A DNA stretch of 35,364 bases from DASQUP01 sp035641235 (GCA_035641235.1 DASQUP010000187.1:1-35364), one strand, 5' to 3'; positions 16,019-24,346 are shown, numbered from the stretch's first letter. The notes: a model not told the origin generated them from the sequence alone. A program made the numbers and translations.

Positions 16019-18156
16019 TGAACCTGCTTCAAAGGGGCAAGGCTGAGGTCTAGGCGCTTCTCGCCCCCAGCGTCGGGAAAGTTAACCGTCGCCTCCAATC
16101 CGACCGCCGAACGAACGATGTCCAGTATCACGCCGCGCCCCCAGCGAGAGTGTTCGACCTCCTGCCCGACCCTGTACGAGTCGGGCGGGGCGGTTGGCTT
16201 GCGCATGCCCGGTCCTGCCGGAGGGCGGGCTCCCGGCACATGGATCAGATCCTCGGGGATCTCACTCAGGAAGCGGGAAGACGGATTGTAGTTCGTCCCG
16301 CCCCACAGGCTCCGCGACGTGGCGTGAAGCAAATACAGCCGCTCCTTGGCGCGGGTTATCCCGACGTAACAGAGCCGGCGCTCCTCCTCGAGTTGATCTG
16401 GCTCCGTGAGCGAACGGATATGGGGAAACACGGTTTCCTCCAGCCCCACGATGAAGACGGTGGGGAACTCGAGACCCTTTGCGTTGTGGAGGGTCATGAA
16501 CGTCACGCCGATCTCCTCGCCCTCGGTCTCGTCCGTATCTGTGATCAATGCGATCCGCTCGAGCCACTCCATCAGTCCATCACCCTCGGCGTTCTCGTCG
16601 AACTCCGCAGCAACACCCGCAAGCTCCTTCAAGTTCTCTTGCCTCGACAGCGACTCGAATGTTCTCTCCGCCTCGAGTTCGTCCATGTACCCCGTTGTCC
16701 GCCAGGTCATCTCCACGATGTCGGCAACGGGTTCACCGTTCTCGGCGGCATCCTTGATGGCACCGAAGATGCGGGCGATCTCAAGCATGCCCCCGACGGC
16801 GCGCCGTGACACTCCAGGAGCCTCCTCGGCACGAGCAAACGCCTCCCCGAGCGGGATCTCTTGGTCAGAAGCAAAATCCGCAAGCCGGCCCATCGAAACG
16901 TCACCGACACCGCGCTTGGGAGACTGCGCGGCGCGGATGGCACTCACACCGTCCGAGGGATTTATGGCCGCGCGGAGCCACGCCATCAGATCCTTGATCT
17001 CCTTGCGGTCATAGAACCCCACGCCGCCGACCAACCGGTACGGAACCTCGCGCTGACTGAACACCTCTTCCAGGACACGGGACTGTGCATTTGTGCGGTA
17101 GAACACGGCGATGTCCTGAAGGGGAGTGCCGTCGTCGCGCAGCCTCGCCGCCTCGTCCGCAACCCAAGCTGCCTCGTCGTGTTCGTTCTGTGCTCGGAAC
17201 ACCGTCACGAGATCACCGGTCGGGAGGTCGGTCCACAGTTCCTTGGGTTTGCGCGCAATGTTGTTCTCGATGACTGCGTTTGCAACGGCGAGGATCGACT
17301 TGGTCGACCTGTAGTTCTGTTCGAGCGTGATCACACGCGCGTCGGGCCAATCCCGTTCGAAGTCGAGGAGGTTCTTGATGGTGGCGCCGCGGAACGCATA
17401 GATCCCCTGATCCGCGTCCCCGACGACGAAGATGTTGCCCCACTTCTTCGCGAGCAATCGGGCCCATGTCGCTTGCGCCTGATTTGTGTCCTGGAACTCG
17501 TCGATCAATACGTGCTGGAAGCGGTCTCCGTAGTAGTCGAGGACCTGCGGAAAACGATCGAAGAGTTCGACACACCGCATGATCAGGTCATCGAAATCGA
17601 CGGCCGAGTTCTGCGCGAGCTTCCCCTGGTATGCGAGATAGACCTTCGCGATGGTTCGCTCCCAAGGATTCGACGCGAACTGCTCGTAGATCTCGGCACC
17701 TTCCAGCCGGTTTTTGGAATCCGAGATCGCCGCCGAAATCGCTCGCGGAGGAATCCTCTTGGGGTCGACGTTGAGCTCCTTCATGCACATCCGAATGAGC
17801 CGTTCGGAGTCGGACTTGTCGTAGATCGAGAACGAGGCGCTGATCCCGAGCCTTGGGGCCTCGCGCCGGAGGATCCGAACGCACGCGGAGTGGAACGTCG
17901 AAACCCACATCGACTCGGCTACGGACCCCACGAGCTCAACCACCCGGCGTTTCATCTCGGCCGCAGCTTTGTTGGTAAAGGTGATGGAGAGAATCCCGAA
18001 TGGGGAGATCCCGCCTTCGACCAGCCACGCGATACGGTGCGTCAACACCCGCGTCTTCCCGGACCCGGCACCGGCAACGATGAGCACCGGCCCACCGGGG
18101 TGTTCGACGGCCTCCCGCTGGACGGGGTTCAGGCCGTGTAGCAGCTCTGGATCCAT
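16015..18156 (-). CDS. pcrA: ATP-dependent 3'-5' DNA helicase PcrA/UvrD
   Basis: Superfamily 1A helicase (713 aa) for nucleotide-excision repair, replication restart and RecA removal. The helicase motifs appear in order: VAGAGSGKTRVLTHRIAWL (Walker A), LIDEFQDTN (II), DQGIYAFRGA (III), LEQNYRST (IV), MTLHNAKGLEFP (V) and LCYVGITRAKERLYL (VI). The C-terminal VGQEVEHSRWGRGVI is the Tudor-like RNA-polymerase-binding tail of PcrA. ATG 18156 is chosen because the protein then begins MDPELLHGLNPVQREAVEHP, the usual N-terminus; the frame is open further upstream. It sits 8 bases after the flippase stop and overlaps the next gene by four bases. Confidence 0.96.
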   Translation of the reverse strand: MDPELLHGLNPVQREAVEHPGGPVLIVAGAGSGKTRVLTHRIAWLVEGGISPFGILSITFTNKAAAEMKRRVVELVGSVAESMWVSTFHSACVRILRREAPRLGISASFSIYDKSDSERLIRMCMKELNVDPKRIPPRAISAAISDSKNRLEGAEIYEQFASNPWERTIAKVYLAYQGKLAQNSAVDFDDLIMRCVELFDRFPQVLDYYGDRFQHVLIDEFQDTNQAQATWARLLAKKWGNIFVVGDADQGIYAFRGATIKNLLDFERDWPDARVITLEQNYRSTKSILAVANAVIENNIARKPKELWTDLPTGDLVTVFRAQNEHDEAAWVADEAARLRDDGTPLQDIAVFYRTNAQSRVLEEVFSQREVPYRLVGGVGFYDRKEIKDLMAWLRAAINPSDGVSAIRAAQSPKRGVGDVSMGRLADFASDQEIPLGEAFARAEEAPGVSRRAVGGMLEIARIFGAIKDAAENGEPVADIVEMTWRTTGYMDELEAERTFESLSRQENLKELAGVAAEFDENAEGDGLMEWLERIALITDTDETEGEEIGVTFMTLHNAKGLEFPTVFIVGLEETVFPHIRSLTEPDQLEEERRLCYVGITRAKERLYLLHATSRSLWGGTNYNPSSRFLSEIPEDLIHVPGARPPAGPGMRKPTAPPDSYRVGQEVEHSRWGRGVILDIVRSAVGLEATVNFPDAGGEKRLDLSLAPLKQVQ

Positions 18157-18164
18157 AACCACGA

Positions 18165-19715
18165 TTATCCGGCCCCCGAGGTCGGAGATTTGGCACGGAG
18201 CGTGGACAAAAAGCCCCTCAGCCCGCCCCGCTCCTCGGCCGTCAGGCCCGCCGCGATGAAGGCGATCCCGAAGGAAGCGGCTCCGGCCACGGCCGTCGCC
18301 GACAGGTCGAGCAGCCATTTCTCGGACGGAAGGGAGCTGTGGACCAGCCACATCGCGCCGGCGGCGACGCCACTCGGAATAAGGAGGCGAACGTAGGCGG
18401 CGTTGTACGGCTGAATCCCGACGAAACGCCGAACCAGGGCAAGCCGGGCCCACTTGGAGAGCGCGAAGGTCACCGCGTTTGCGATGGCCGCTCCCTCCAT
18501 GCCGTATCTCGAGCACAGCCAGAAGGCGAGCGCGAGGTTCGTGACGAGCGAACCCGCATAAACGATGAGATCCCAGCCGGTGCGCCCGACCATGATCAAG
18601 ACAAAACCGACGCTTCCCGTTGCAACGTTCACGAACTGGCCCGCAAGCAACACCAACAGTGCCGTTCGGCCGCCCGTGAACTCCGACCCGAACAACCGCA
18701 GAGCGGGTTCCGGAGCTATGACTAAAACGAGGAACGCCGGAATCGTGGCGGCAAGCGTCCACCGGGTCAACGACTTGAACAAACGGTCGAGCCGTTCGAT
18801 CTCGCCGCGATTGTGAAGGTCCGCGACAAACGGCGAGAACATGAGGCTGACGGAGGTCAGAAAAAGCACAACGACCTGCCCTGCTCTCAGAGCGGCGGAG
18901 TAGATGCCAACCTCCGTCTCGTTCACGAACTGGGTTAGGACGAAGAGATCAGTCCAGAACAACAACTGAGAAAAGAGTGCCGCCGGGGCCCGCGGTCCCG
19001 CGTACCGCATCAGACGTGACATGTCCCCCGGCTGCATCTCCTCCGCAGGCCATCGGTGACTCTGTTTCCGCCACGCCCACCACGCTGCGCCGGCAGCCCA
19101 CGCCCACGACAACGAGTACGCGAGAGTCGACATCCACGCCGTCTCGTAGAACCGCCAGCCAACCAGCATGAAAACGATCCATGTGACGGGCTGCCCGACC
19201 CAGAAGATGTAAAGCGTGTAGCGCATGATCTTGAGACCGCGCGTCGCCGACAGCCATACATTGGCAAGTGCGAGGAACGGCAGACCGAGGCAGGCCGCCT
19301 CCACCGCCCAGCGACCGCGCTCGTCATCGATGTTCAAGACATTCCTGATCGAATCCGCCGCAAGTAATCCCACGAGTGCAATTGCCGTGCTGACCCCGAG
19401 CGCGATTAAGGAGGCGCGTGCAACGGGGATTCGGATCCTCCCCCACCTTCCCATGCCCGCCTCGATTGCGACATCGCGCAGAACAGCCATGTCCATGCCC
19501 GCTCGAGTTGCGAACGAAAGCACGAAGGCTCCCTGGGTGAGCAGCGTGATCGCGCCGAAACTCTCGGCTCCGAGCGTCCTCGTGATGAGTATGGTCGCCG
19601 CGAACGTCGCTGCGCCGGCGATGACGATCCCGACAAGATTCTGAGATGTGCCCGACAGGATCGAGATGTGATCGCGCGCCGTCGAACCTACGTGCTCTGT
19701 ATCCCCTACTCCCAT
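18165..19715 (-). CDS. Oligosaccharide flippase family membrane protein (Wzx/MOP-like)
   Basis: Polytopic membrane protein of 516 aa with about 14 hydrophobic segments and the N-terminal pattern of the polysaccharide-transport branch of the MOP superfamily: NLVGIVIAGAATFAATILIT, then RTLGAESFGAITLLTQGAFV. It probably flips a lipid-linked glycan, but no glycosyltransferase is nearby to suggest which. The ATG at 19715 overlaps the end of guaA by ten bases; a nearby in-frame GTG (19709) is an alternative. Its place between guaA and pcrA in one tight operon looks like co-expression, not shared function. Confidence 0.88.
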   Translation of the reverse strand: MGVGDTEHVGSTARDHISILSGTSQNLVGIVIAGAATFAATILITRTLGAESFGAITLLTQGAFVLSFATRAGMDMAVLRDVAIEAGMGRWGRIRIPVARASLIALGVSTAIALVGLLAADSIRNVLNIDDERGRWAVEAACLGLPFLALANVWLSATRGLKIMRYTLYIFWVGQPVTWIVFMLVGWRFYETAWMSTLAYSLSWAWAAGAAWWAWRKQSHRWPAEEMQPGDMSRLMRYAGPRAPAALFSQLLFWTDLFVLTQFVNETEVGIYSAALRAGQVVVLFLTSVSLMFSPFVADLHNRGEIERLDRLFKSLTRWTLAATIPAFLVLVIAPEPALRLFGSEFTGGRTALLVLLAGQFVNVATGSVGFVLIMVGRTGWDLIVYAGSLVTNLALAFWLCSRYGMEGAAIANAVTFALSKWARLALVRRFVGIQPYNAAYVRLLIPSGVAAGAMWLVHSSLPSEKWLLDLSATAVAGAASFGIAFIAAGLTAEERGGLRGFLSTLRAKSPTSGAG

Positions 19716-21235
19716 TCGATGGTTGCGGGCGGCTTGGAGGTGATGTCGTAGACGACCCGGTTGACTCCCGGCACCTCGTTCACCACTCGGTTAGAGATCC
19801 TTTCCAGAAGGTCGTAGGGGAGCCTCGCCCAGTCCGCGGTCATCGCATCTTCGCTGGTAACGGCGCGCAGGACGATCGGATACCCGTAGGTACGAGCGTC
19901 GCCCATCACCCCAACGGAGTGGACCGCCGGCAACACGGCGAAGGATTGCCATATCTCACGGAGCATCCCGGCGCGCTTCATTTCTTGGTAAACGATCTCG
20001 TCGGCGGCGCGAAGAAGCTCGAGTCGCTCGCCAGTCACCTCACCGATGATCCGCACTGCGAGGCCCGGGCCCGGGAAGGGTTGGCGCCACACGATCTCCT
20101 CGGGTAGACCGAGCTCCTCCCCGACCCGTCTGACTTCGTCCTTGAAGAGGTTGCGGAGGGGCTCGATCAGCGTAAAGGTCATCGTTTCTGGAAGGCCGCC
20201 TACATTGTGGTGGCTCTTGATCTTGGCGGCGGAGCGAGTGCCGGACTCGATCACGTCCGGATACAGAGTCCCCTGGACCAGCCATCCTGCGTCGTCGAGC
20301 TCGTCGCGCGCGACCTCTTCGAACACCCTGATAAAAGTTTCACCGATGATCTTTCGCTTTCGTTCGGGATCGGTGACGCCGGCAAGGTTCTCAAGGAAAC
20401 GGTCGGCTGCCTTGACGTGAATGAGGTCTGTTCCGCGGTGGCGCCGAAATGTTTCCTCCACCCCTTCCGCCTCGCCCGCGCGCAGCAAGCCGTGATCGAC
20501 GAACACACACGTGAGCTGATCACCGACGGCGCGGTGCACCAGGGCGGCGGCCACCGAAGAGTCGACTCCTCCGGAGAGCCCACAGACAACACGATCTCCA
20601 CCCACGGTGTCGCGGATGCTTGCAATGGCGGAATCGATGATGGACGTCATCGTCCATTCGGGGAGCAAGTCGCACGCGTGGTACAGGAAGTTCTTCAGGA
20701 GATCGAGACCACGTGGCGTGTGCGCGACCTCGGGATGGAACTGCACCCCGTAGAGACCCCGGTCCGGCGCCTCGAAAGCCGCGACCGGCGAAGCCGGGGT
20801 CGATGCTGTGGCGCGGAAGCCGTCGGGCGCTCGAACCACTGCATCGTTGTGGCTCATCCAAACCGTCTGCTCAACGGGTAGCTCTGAAAAAAGAATGCCG
20901 GGTGCGGCTACGTCGAGATTTGTCTTCCCGAACTCGGCGATTCCCGTGTGGGCCACCTCACCGCCGAGGGCCCTAGCCATAACCTGCTGTCCGTAGCAGA
21001 TGCCGAGTACGGGAACGCCCAACTCGAACAATGCCGGATCCGCATCTGGCGCGCCGGGCGAGTACACGGACTTCGGACCACCGGAAAGGATGATCCCCGC
21101 GGGCCGCAACTCTGCGATCTCCTCCACTGGTTTGTCGTGAGGGATGATCTCCGAGTACACGTGGCACTCGCGCACGCGACGGGCGATGAGCTGCGCGTAT
21201 TGAGCGCCGTAATCGACGACTAGGACCGGCTGCAT
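19706..21235 (-). CDS. guaA: GMP synthase (glutamine-hydrolysing) GuaA
   Basis: Converts XMP to GMP using glutamine and ATP; 509 aa, full length. The class I amidotransferase domain has nucleophile Cys80 in VLGICYGQQVM and the His/Glu pair in FHPEVAHT. The ATP pyrophosphatase domain has the PP-loop GLSGGVDSSVAAAL and the C-terminal dimerisation region has RQPFPGPGLAVRIIGEVTGE. It ends TIEWE as expected for the family. The start ATG at 21235 gives the standard N-terminus. It is the first gene of the operon guaA - flippase - pcrA - MazG/PRTase. guaB3, a related paralogue, lies 3.5 kb away. Confidence 0.97.
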   Translation of the reverse strand: MQPVLVVDYGAQYAQLIARRVRECHVYSEIIPHDKPVEEIAELRPAGIILSGGPKSVYSPGAPDADPALFELGVPVLGICYGQQVMARALGGEVAHTGIAEFGKTNLDVAAPGILFSELPVEQTVWMSHNDAVVRAPDGFRATASTPASPVAAFEAPDRGLYGVQFHPEVAHTPRGLDLLKNFLYHACDLLPEWTMTSIIDSAIASIRDTVGGDRVVCGLSGGVDSSVAAALVHRAVGDQLTCVFVDHGLLRAGEAEGVEETFRRHRGTDLIHVKAADRFLENLAGVTDPERKRKIIGETFIRVFEEVARDELDDAGWLVQGTLYPDVIESGTRSAAKIKSHHNVGGLPETMTFTLIEPLRNLFKDEVRRVGEELGLPEEIVWRQPFPGPGLAVRIIGEVTGERLELLRAADEIVYQEMKRAGMLREIWQSFAVLPAVHSVGVMGDARTYGYPIVLRAVTSEDAMTADWARLPYDLLERISNRVVNEVPGVNRVVYDITSKPPATIEWE

Positions 21236-21299
21236 AACCCAGCGTACCGCGCTCGTCCCCAGGGCCCTCGGATCTCGCACCGACCGGCCCGCCGGTTAG

Positions 21300-21321
21300 T
21301 GCCTCGGCCACTAGCGAGGCA
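21300..21321 (-). terminator. Hairpin overlapping the PrmC-like stop codon
   Basis: Arms TGCCTCG (21300-21306) and CGAGGCA (21315-21321) pair perfectly around an 8-nt loop that contains the stop codon of the methyltransferase gene. An alternative pairing TAGTG/CACTA is also possible. It separates this gene from guaA on the same strand. Confidence 0.5.
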
Positions 21322-22186
21322 ATTGGGCCTCCACGACGATGCTCAACTCATCGGCGTCGGATGCCAGATTCACGTGGCCGAACCCGGCCTGTTTGCAGAT
21401 CCTCGTGACCTTCTTGCCGAGGTCCTCGGAGATCTCCATCATCAGCCAGCCGCCCGGCTTGAGCCATTCGGGCGCTTCCTGCGTCGCCATGCGGATCAGA
21501 TCGAGCCCGTCGGTGGACGAGTCGGAGAGGGTGAAGAGCGGCTCGTACTCGCGGACCTCGCTCGGCAGGTCATCGACCTCTTCGGGCGGCACGTAGGGGA
21601 TGTGCCCGGTGATAACGTCCACGTGCCCTTTGATCCGCCCTGGTAGAGCTCCGTACATGTTGCTCGTGCGAAAGGTCACGTTGTCGATTCCGAGGCGCTT
21701 GGCGTTACGGCGACCCAGCGCGAGTCCGCCCGCGTCTATATCGGTTGCCCAAACCTCCGCGTGGGGGAACTCGTCTGCAATCGCAAGGGCGATCGGCCCC
21801 GCGCCGGCACAAACGTCCACGACAAGTGGATCTTTGCGTCGACGGAGCCGCTTGACCGCTCGCTCGACGGTCAGTTCCGAGGACGGCCGCGGAACGAAAG
21901 GTCCCGGGCGCACCTCGAGTCGGAGCCCATAGAACTCGATGGATCCCGTCAGATGGGGGAACGGCTCACCGCCGGCGCGCCTCGCCACCAGAGCGAGGAA
22001 ACGATCGCGCGTCCGGGTCGGCGGGACGACAGCGTCGGCCAGCTCGTCGATCTCCGTCTCGAGACAGAACGCAAGCAGCTCCTCGGCTTCCCGCCGATTG
22101 TCGTGGTCTTCAAATATGTGCGTTGAGTCGCTCAACACGCGTTCGCCCAGAGAAAGGAGTTGTGCGACGGTCCGTGGTCCACTCAT
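21311..22186 (-). CDS. PrmC/HemK-like SAM-dependent methyltransferase (atypical active-site motif)
   Basis: A protein of about 291 aa with the PrmC plan: an N-terminal helical domain (LLSLGERVL, EAEELLAFCL) and a class I SAM-methyltransferase domain with motif I LVVDVCAGAGPIALAIA and an acidic loop WATDID. True PrmC enzymes, which methylate release-factor glutamine, use NPPY; here the equivalent is TGHIPYVPPEE. This is the pattern of PrmC-related methyltransferases of unknown substrate, so I do not call it prmC. ATG 22186 lacks a clear ribosome-binding site; an in-frame GTG at 22225 is possible. The 107-bp gap upstream to the HxlR gene shows nothing distinct. Confidence 0.85.
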   Translation of the reverse strand: MSGPRTVAQLLSLGERVLSDSTHIFEDHDNRREAEELLAFCLETEIDELADAVVPPTRTRDRFLALVARRAGGEPFPHLTGSIEFYGLRLEVRPGPFVPRPSSELTVERAVKRLRRRKDPLVVDVCAGAGPIALAIADEFPHAEVWATDIDAGGLALGRRNAKRLGIDNVTFRTSNMYGALPGRIKGHVDVITGHIPYVPPEEVDDLPSEVREYEPLFTLSDSSTDGLDLIRMATQEAPEWLKPGGWLMMEISEDLGKKVTRICKQAGFGHVNLASDADELSIVVEAQLPR

Positions 22187-22293
22187 GGCCGAGCAATGGT
22201 ACGTCCCCGGCCGAGAACGTGGCACCTATTTCGGCGCGGTTTCGCGCTTTTATTTCCGTGTGATGACGCGTCGCGACCTCCGCGCCGCAGTGA

Positions 22294-22635
22294 TTACATG
22301 TCGGCTTCGGCAGGCTCCGGGGTAAGCCATGTCTCGGCCCAGGTCGCGAGCTCCTTGACGACCGAACACAGCGCCATCCCTTTCTCAGTCAGGCAGTACT
22401 CGATTAGGACAGGGGTTTCGGGAGTAACCGACCGAGTTACCAGCCCCTCGGCCTCGAGGTCTTTGAGTCGCTCCGATAGGAGCCGGTCACTCAGCCCGGG
22501 GATGATCGACTTAATTGCGCCGAACCTCTTTGTCCCCGACATCAGGGCGCGGACGATCTCGGGTGTCCAGCGCCGGGTGATGATGGCTACGGCCCGATGG
22601 TAATAGGGGCAATACGGGGTCAGACTTTCTGCCAT
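22294..22635 (-). CDS. HxlR-family winged-helix transcriptional regulator
   Basis: DNA-binding protein of 113 aa. It shows the HxlR layout: an N-terminal Cys (Cys9 in YCPYYHR), then RRWTPEIVRALMSGTKRFGAIKS, the recognition region LSDRLLSERLKDLEAEGLV, and the wing SVTPETPVLIEYCLTEKG. Family members such as YodB and HypR sense oxidants or electrophiles through a conserved Cys near this position, so redox sensing is possible here. It is divergent from yceI, and a 17-bp inverted repeat lies in the shared promoter region. ATG 22635 is used; an in-frame TTG-type extension to 22644 is less likely. Confidence 0.92.
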   Translation of the reverse strand: MAESLTPYCPYYHRAVAIITRRWTPEIVRALMSGTKRFGAIKSIIPGLSDRLLSERLKDLEAEGLVTRSVTPETPVLIEYCLTEKGMALCSVVKELATWAETWLTPEPAEADM

Positions 22636-22740
22636 CTTCAGCAACCTACTCTCATCTTCTGGGAGCCGCCATAATCAATTGTCGGGACTCGCCTATTGCC
22701 ACGTCTCGCGTACTCCCAGAATCCCCACTCCTTACTAGGA

Positions 22741-22757
22741 ATAAGTACCTAACTTAT
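22741..22757. promoter_or_regulatory. Candidate HxlR operator ATAAGT-ACCTA-ACTTAT
   Basis: A perfect 6+6 inverted repeat with a 5-bp spacer, 45 bases upstream of the yceI start and about 105 upstream of the divergent HxlR gene. It is A+T-rich in a G+C-rich genome, and the half-site resembles the GTACTT-like half-sites reported for HxlR/YodB proteins. The most likely reading is that HxlR binds here to control yceI and perhaps itself. Confidence 0.6.
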
Positions 22758-22801
22758 CGTGTTGTGGCTATCGTTCGGTCAGTTGACCTCGAGGAGGAAC
22801 G

Positions 22802-23377
22802 ATGGCAGCACAGCAGGCAGCAGAGGCCACAACCACACTCAGCCCGCCTTCGGGCATCTGGGATGTCGACACGAGGCACTCGAGTCTGGAATTCGTTGCG
22901 CGGCACATACTCACGAAGGTTAGGGGGCGCTTCGAGGACTTCTCCGGAACTATCACGATCGCCGACGATCCACACCAGTCCAGCGCCCAGGCGACGATCC
23001 GGACGGCGAGCGTGAAGACCTTCGACGACCAGCGCGATGGTCACCTCCGCAGCCCGGATTTCTTCGGGGTCGACGAGTGGCCGGAGATCTCGTTTCGGAG
23101 CACAGCGATCGGCACGGTGGGCGACAATCGGTACCGCGTCACGGGCGATCTCACGGTCCGCGACGTCACCCGTTCGATCGACCTCGACGCGGAGTTCGTG
23201 GGTTGGAGCGTGGATCACTACGGGAACGACCGCGCCACGTTCACTGCCTCCACGCGCGTGAAGCGGGAAGACTTCGGCTTGACGTGGAATCTTGCACTCG
23301 AGGCCGGAGGCTGGCTCGTTGGGAAAGATGTCGACCTCGAACTTGAGATCGCAGCGGTTCGGCGCGCGGAGAGCTGA
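22802..23377 (+). CDS. YceI-family protein (lipocalin-like isoprenoid-binding fold)
   Basis: A 191-aa protein of the YceI family, whose beta-barrel binds polyisoprenoid chains. The family start is clear in GIWDVDTRHSSLEFVARHIL, followed by KVRGRFEDFSGTI, HLRSPDFFGVDEWPEISFRS and the middle block GDLTVRDVTRSIDLDAEF. No signal peptide is visible, so it is probably cytosolic, unlike E. coli YceI. The ATG at 22802 follows a strong GAGGAGGAACG ribosome-binding site. The adjacent HxlR gene and operator suggest induction by oxidative or quinone stress. Its stop codon lies in the loop of a hairpin. Confidence 0.93.
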   Translation: MAAQQAAEATTTLSPPSGIWDVDTRHSSLEFVARHILTKVRGRFEDFSGTITIADDPHQSSAQATIRTASVKTFDDQRDGHLRSPDFFGVDEWPEISFRSTAIGTVGDNRYRVTGDLTVRDVTRSIDLDAEFVGWSVDHYGNDRATFTASTRVKREDFGLTWNLALEAGGWLVGKDVDLELEIAAVRRAES

Positions 23378-23387
23378 GGGCTCTCCG
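23367..23387. terminator. Hairpin with the yceI stop codon in its loop
   Basis: Arms CGGAGAG (23367-23373) and CTCTCCG (23381-23387) flank a 7-nt loop that contains the yceI TGA. It fills the 14-base gap between convergent yceI and the Lrp gene, so it could stop transcription in both directions. Confidence 0.55.
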
Positions 23388-23391
23388 GCCA

Positions 23392-23889
23392 TTAGACCTT
23401 CTCGGCTCGGCGTGCGCTCTCGTCGGGAACGGATATCGAGGGGTGCTCGAGTTCAGTCGACAAGACGATCGTCGTGCGTGTCCGAGCCACTCCACGAATC
23501 GTCCGAATCCGGCGGAGGAGCTGCTCGAGGTCCTTGTTGGTCGCCGTGCGGACCTTGACGAGGTAGCAGTCCTGTCCGGCGATGCGGTGGAACTCGAGAA
23601 CGTCGGGCTCCTCGCAGATCCGGGCGACGATTGGTTCGTCGATCGCGAACTCGCTTCCGTCGGAAAGCGTCACCATGACGAACGCCATGTGTGAGCGGTC
23701 CAGAGCCACAGGGTCCAGAACCGCCGCATACCCGGAGATGATCCCGGCAGCTTCGAGCTTGCGGACGCGATCGTGGACGGCAGGCCCCGAGAGGCCAACA
23801 GTCTTGGCGATCGCGGCATGAGACATACGTCCGTCTTCTCGCAACAGGCGAAGGATTCGTCGATCGATAGCGTCGAGGCCGGCAGGCAT
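23392..23889 (-). CDS. Lrp/AsnC-family transcriptional regulator
   Basis: A 165-aa feast/famine regulator. The N-terminal helix-turn-helix has DAIDRRILRLLREDGRMSHA and GLSGPAVHDRVRKLEAAGII. The C-terminal RAM/effector domain includes VMVTLSDGSEF and FHRIAGQDCYLVKVRT, the usual ligand-binding region, so it probably binds an amino acid. ATG 23889 lies two bases after the stop of a 44-codon reading frame and has GAGG about ten bases upstream, which suggests translation coupled to that small ORF. The likely promoter is some 460 bases upstream. No target genes can be named from the window. Confidence 0.93.
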   Translation of the reverse strand: MPAGLDAIDRRILRLLREDGRMSHAAIAKTVGLSGPAVHDRVRKLEAAGIISGYAAVLDPVALDRSHMAFVMVTLSDGSEFAIDEPIVARICEEPDVLEFHRIAGQDCYLVKVRTATNKDLEQLLRRIRTIRGVARTRTTIVLSTELEHPSISVPDESARRAEKV

Positions 23890-23891
23890 AA

Positions 23892-24026
23892 CTACCGGCC
23901 TCGACGGGCGGACCTGGCGAGCCGCCTGCGTGCGGTTGGGGGGAGGATCGGGTGGGGGGATACCCGTCCAGGTCGCACAGGCGATAAAGCCGGGTCGAGC
24001 TTGTAGATCACGTTACCGATGGTCAT
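23892..24026 (-). CDS. Possible 44-aa Pro/Arg-rich small protein or leader peptide of the Lrp gene
   Basis: Open frame ATG 24026 to TAG 23892, with a good ribosome-binding site (AAGGGA, 5-6 bases before the ATG). The peptide begins MTIGNVIYKLDPAL and then becomes rich in Pro (seven) and Arg (about nine), ending in a basic tail. Its stop is two bases before the Lrp start, so it could be a regulatory leader peptide or a coupled small protein. I recognise no family. A short, partly compositional reading frame in G+C-rich DNA can arise by chance, so confidence is moderate. Confidence 0.42.
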   Translation of the reverse strand: MTIGNVIYKLDPALSPVRPGRVSPHPILPPTARRRLARSARRGR

Positions 24027-24153
24027 TTGTTCCCTTCTGAGCTTTAGCTTGGGGTGGGGGAGTCGCCGCTTGGAGGCGAGAGCCGCTCCGGGCCTCAGCC
24101 GCTCCGTCCCGCGAAGCGCGTAGAAGATCACGAGCCCCGATCGCATATTTCAC
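24013..24153 (-). CDS. Possible 46-aa small ORF in the Lrp leader
   Basis: Frame from GTG 24153 to TAA 24013, preceded by GGAAGG. The peptide starts VKYAIGARDLLRASRDGAA and is otherwise low in recognisable features. It overlaps the start of the 44-codon frame by 14 bases, as coupled small genes often do. A longer version of the frame starts at 24261. No homology can be claimed; it may be fortuitous. Confidence 0.25.
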   Translation of the reverse strand: MKYAIGARDLLRASRDGAAEARSGSRLQAATPPPQAKAQKGTNDHR

Positions 24154-24196
24154 CTGCCTTCCGACGTTGGACGACTTGGGTCTCCGGTTTGAGTCG

Positions 24197-24316
24197 CTAG
24201 TGGAGCACCCAGTCGTCGCCATCCCGAGAATCCGCTCCGAATTCCACCGCCAGCAGCCCAAGCAATGCTACCACCGTAACTACGATCGCTAGGGTCAGCA
24301 CCACAATCACCACCAT
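24197..24316 (-). CDS. Small single-span membrane protein (39 aa), first ORF of the Lrp transcript
   Basis: Frame from ATG 24316 to TAG 24197. Residues 2-24 are almost entirely Val, Ile, Leu and Ala (VVIVVLTLAIVVTVVALLGL), then an acidic tail follows (EFGADSRDGDDWVLH). That is a clear one-helix membrane microprotein pattern, unlike the Arg-rich products of random G+C-rich frames. The ATG lies about 25 bases after the predicted transcription start of a near-consensus promoter, with AGGA or GAGG just upstream. I do not recognise a family. It could be a regulator of a membrane transporter or an independent small protein. Confidence 0.5.
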   Translation of the reverse strand: MVVIVVLTLAIVVTVVALLGLLAVEFGADSRDGDDWVLH

Positions 24317-24346
24317 TTCCTAGCCTCAAGCCGTGGTCCACCGAAG

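Noticed and set aside
21311..22186. Annotation as prmC (release-factor methyltransferase)
   Set aside because: The NPPY motif is replaced by GHIPY, so only a PrmC-like call is justified.
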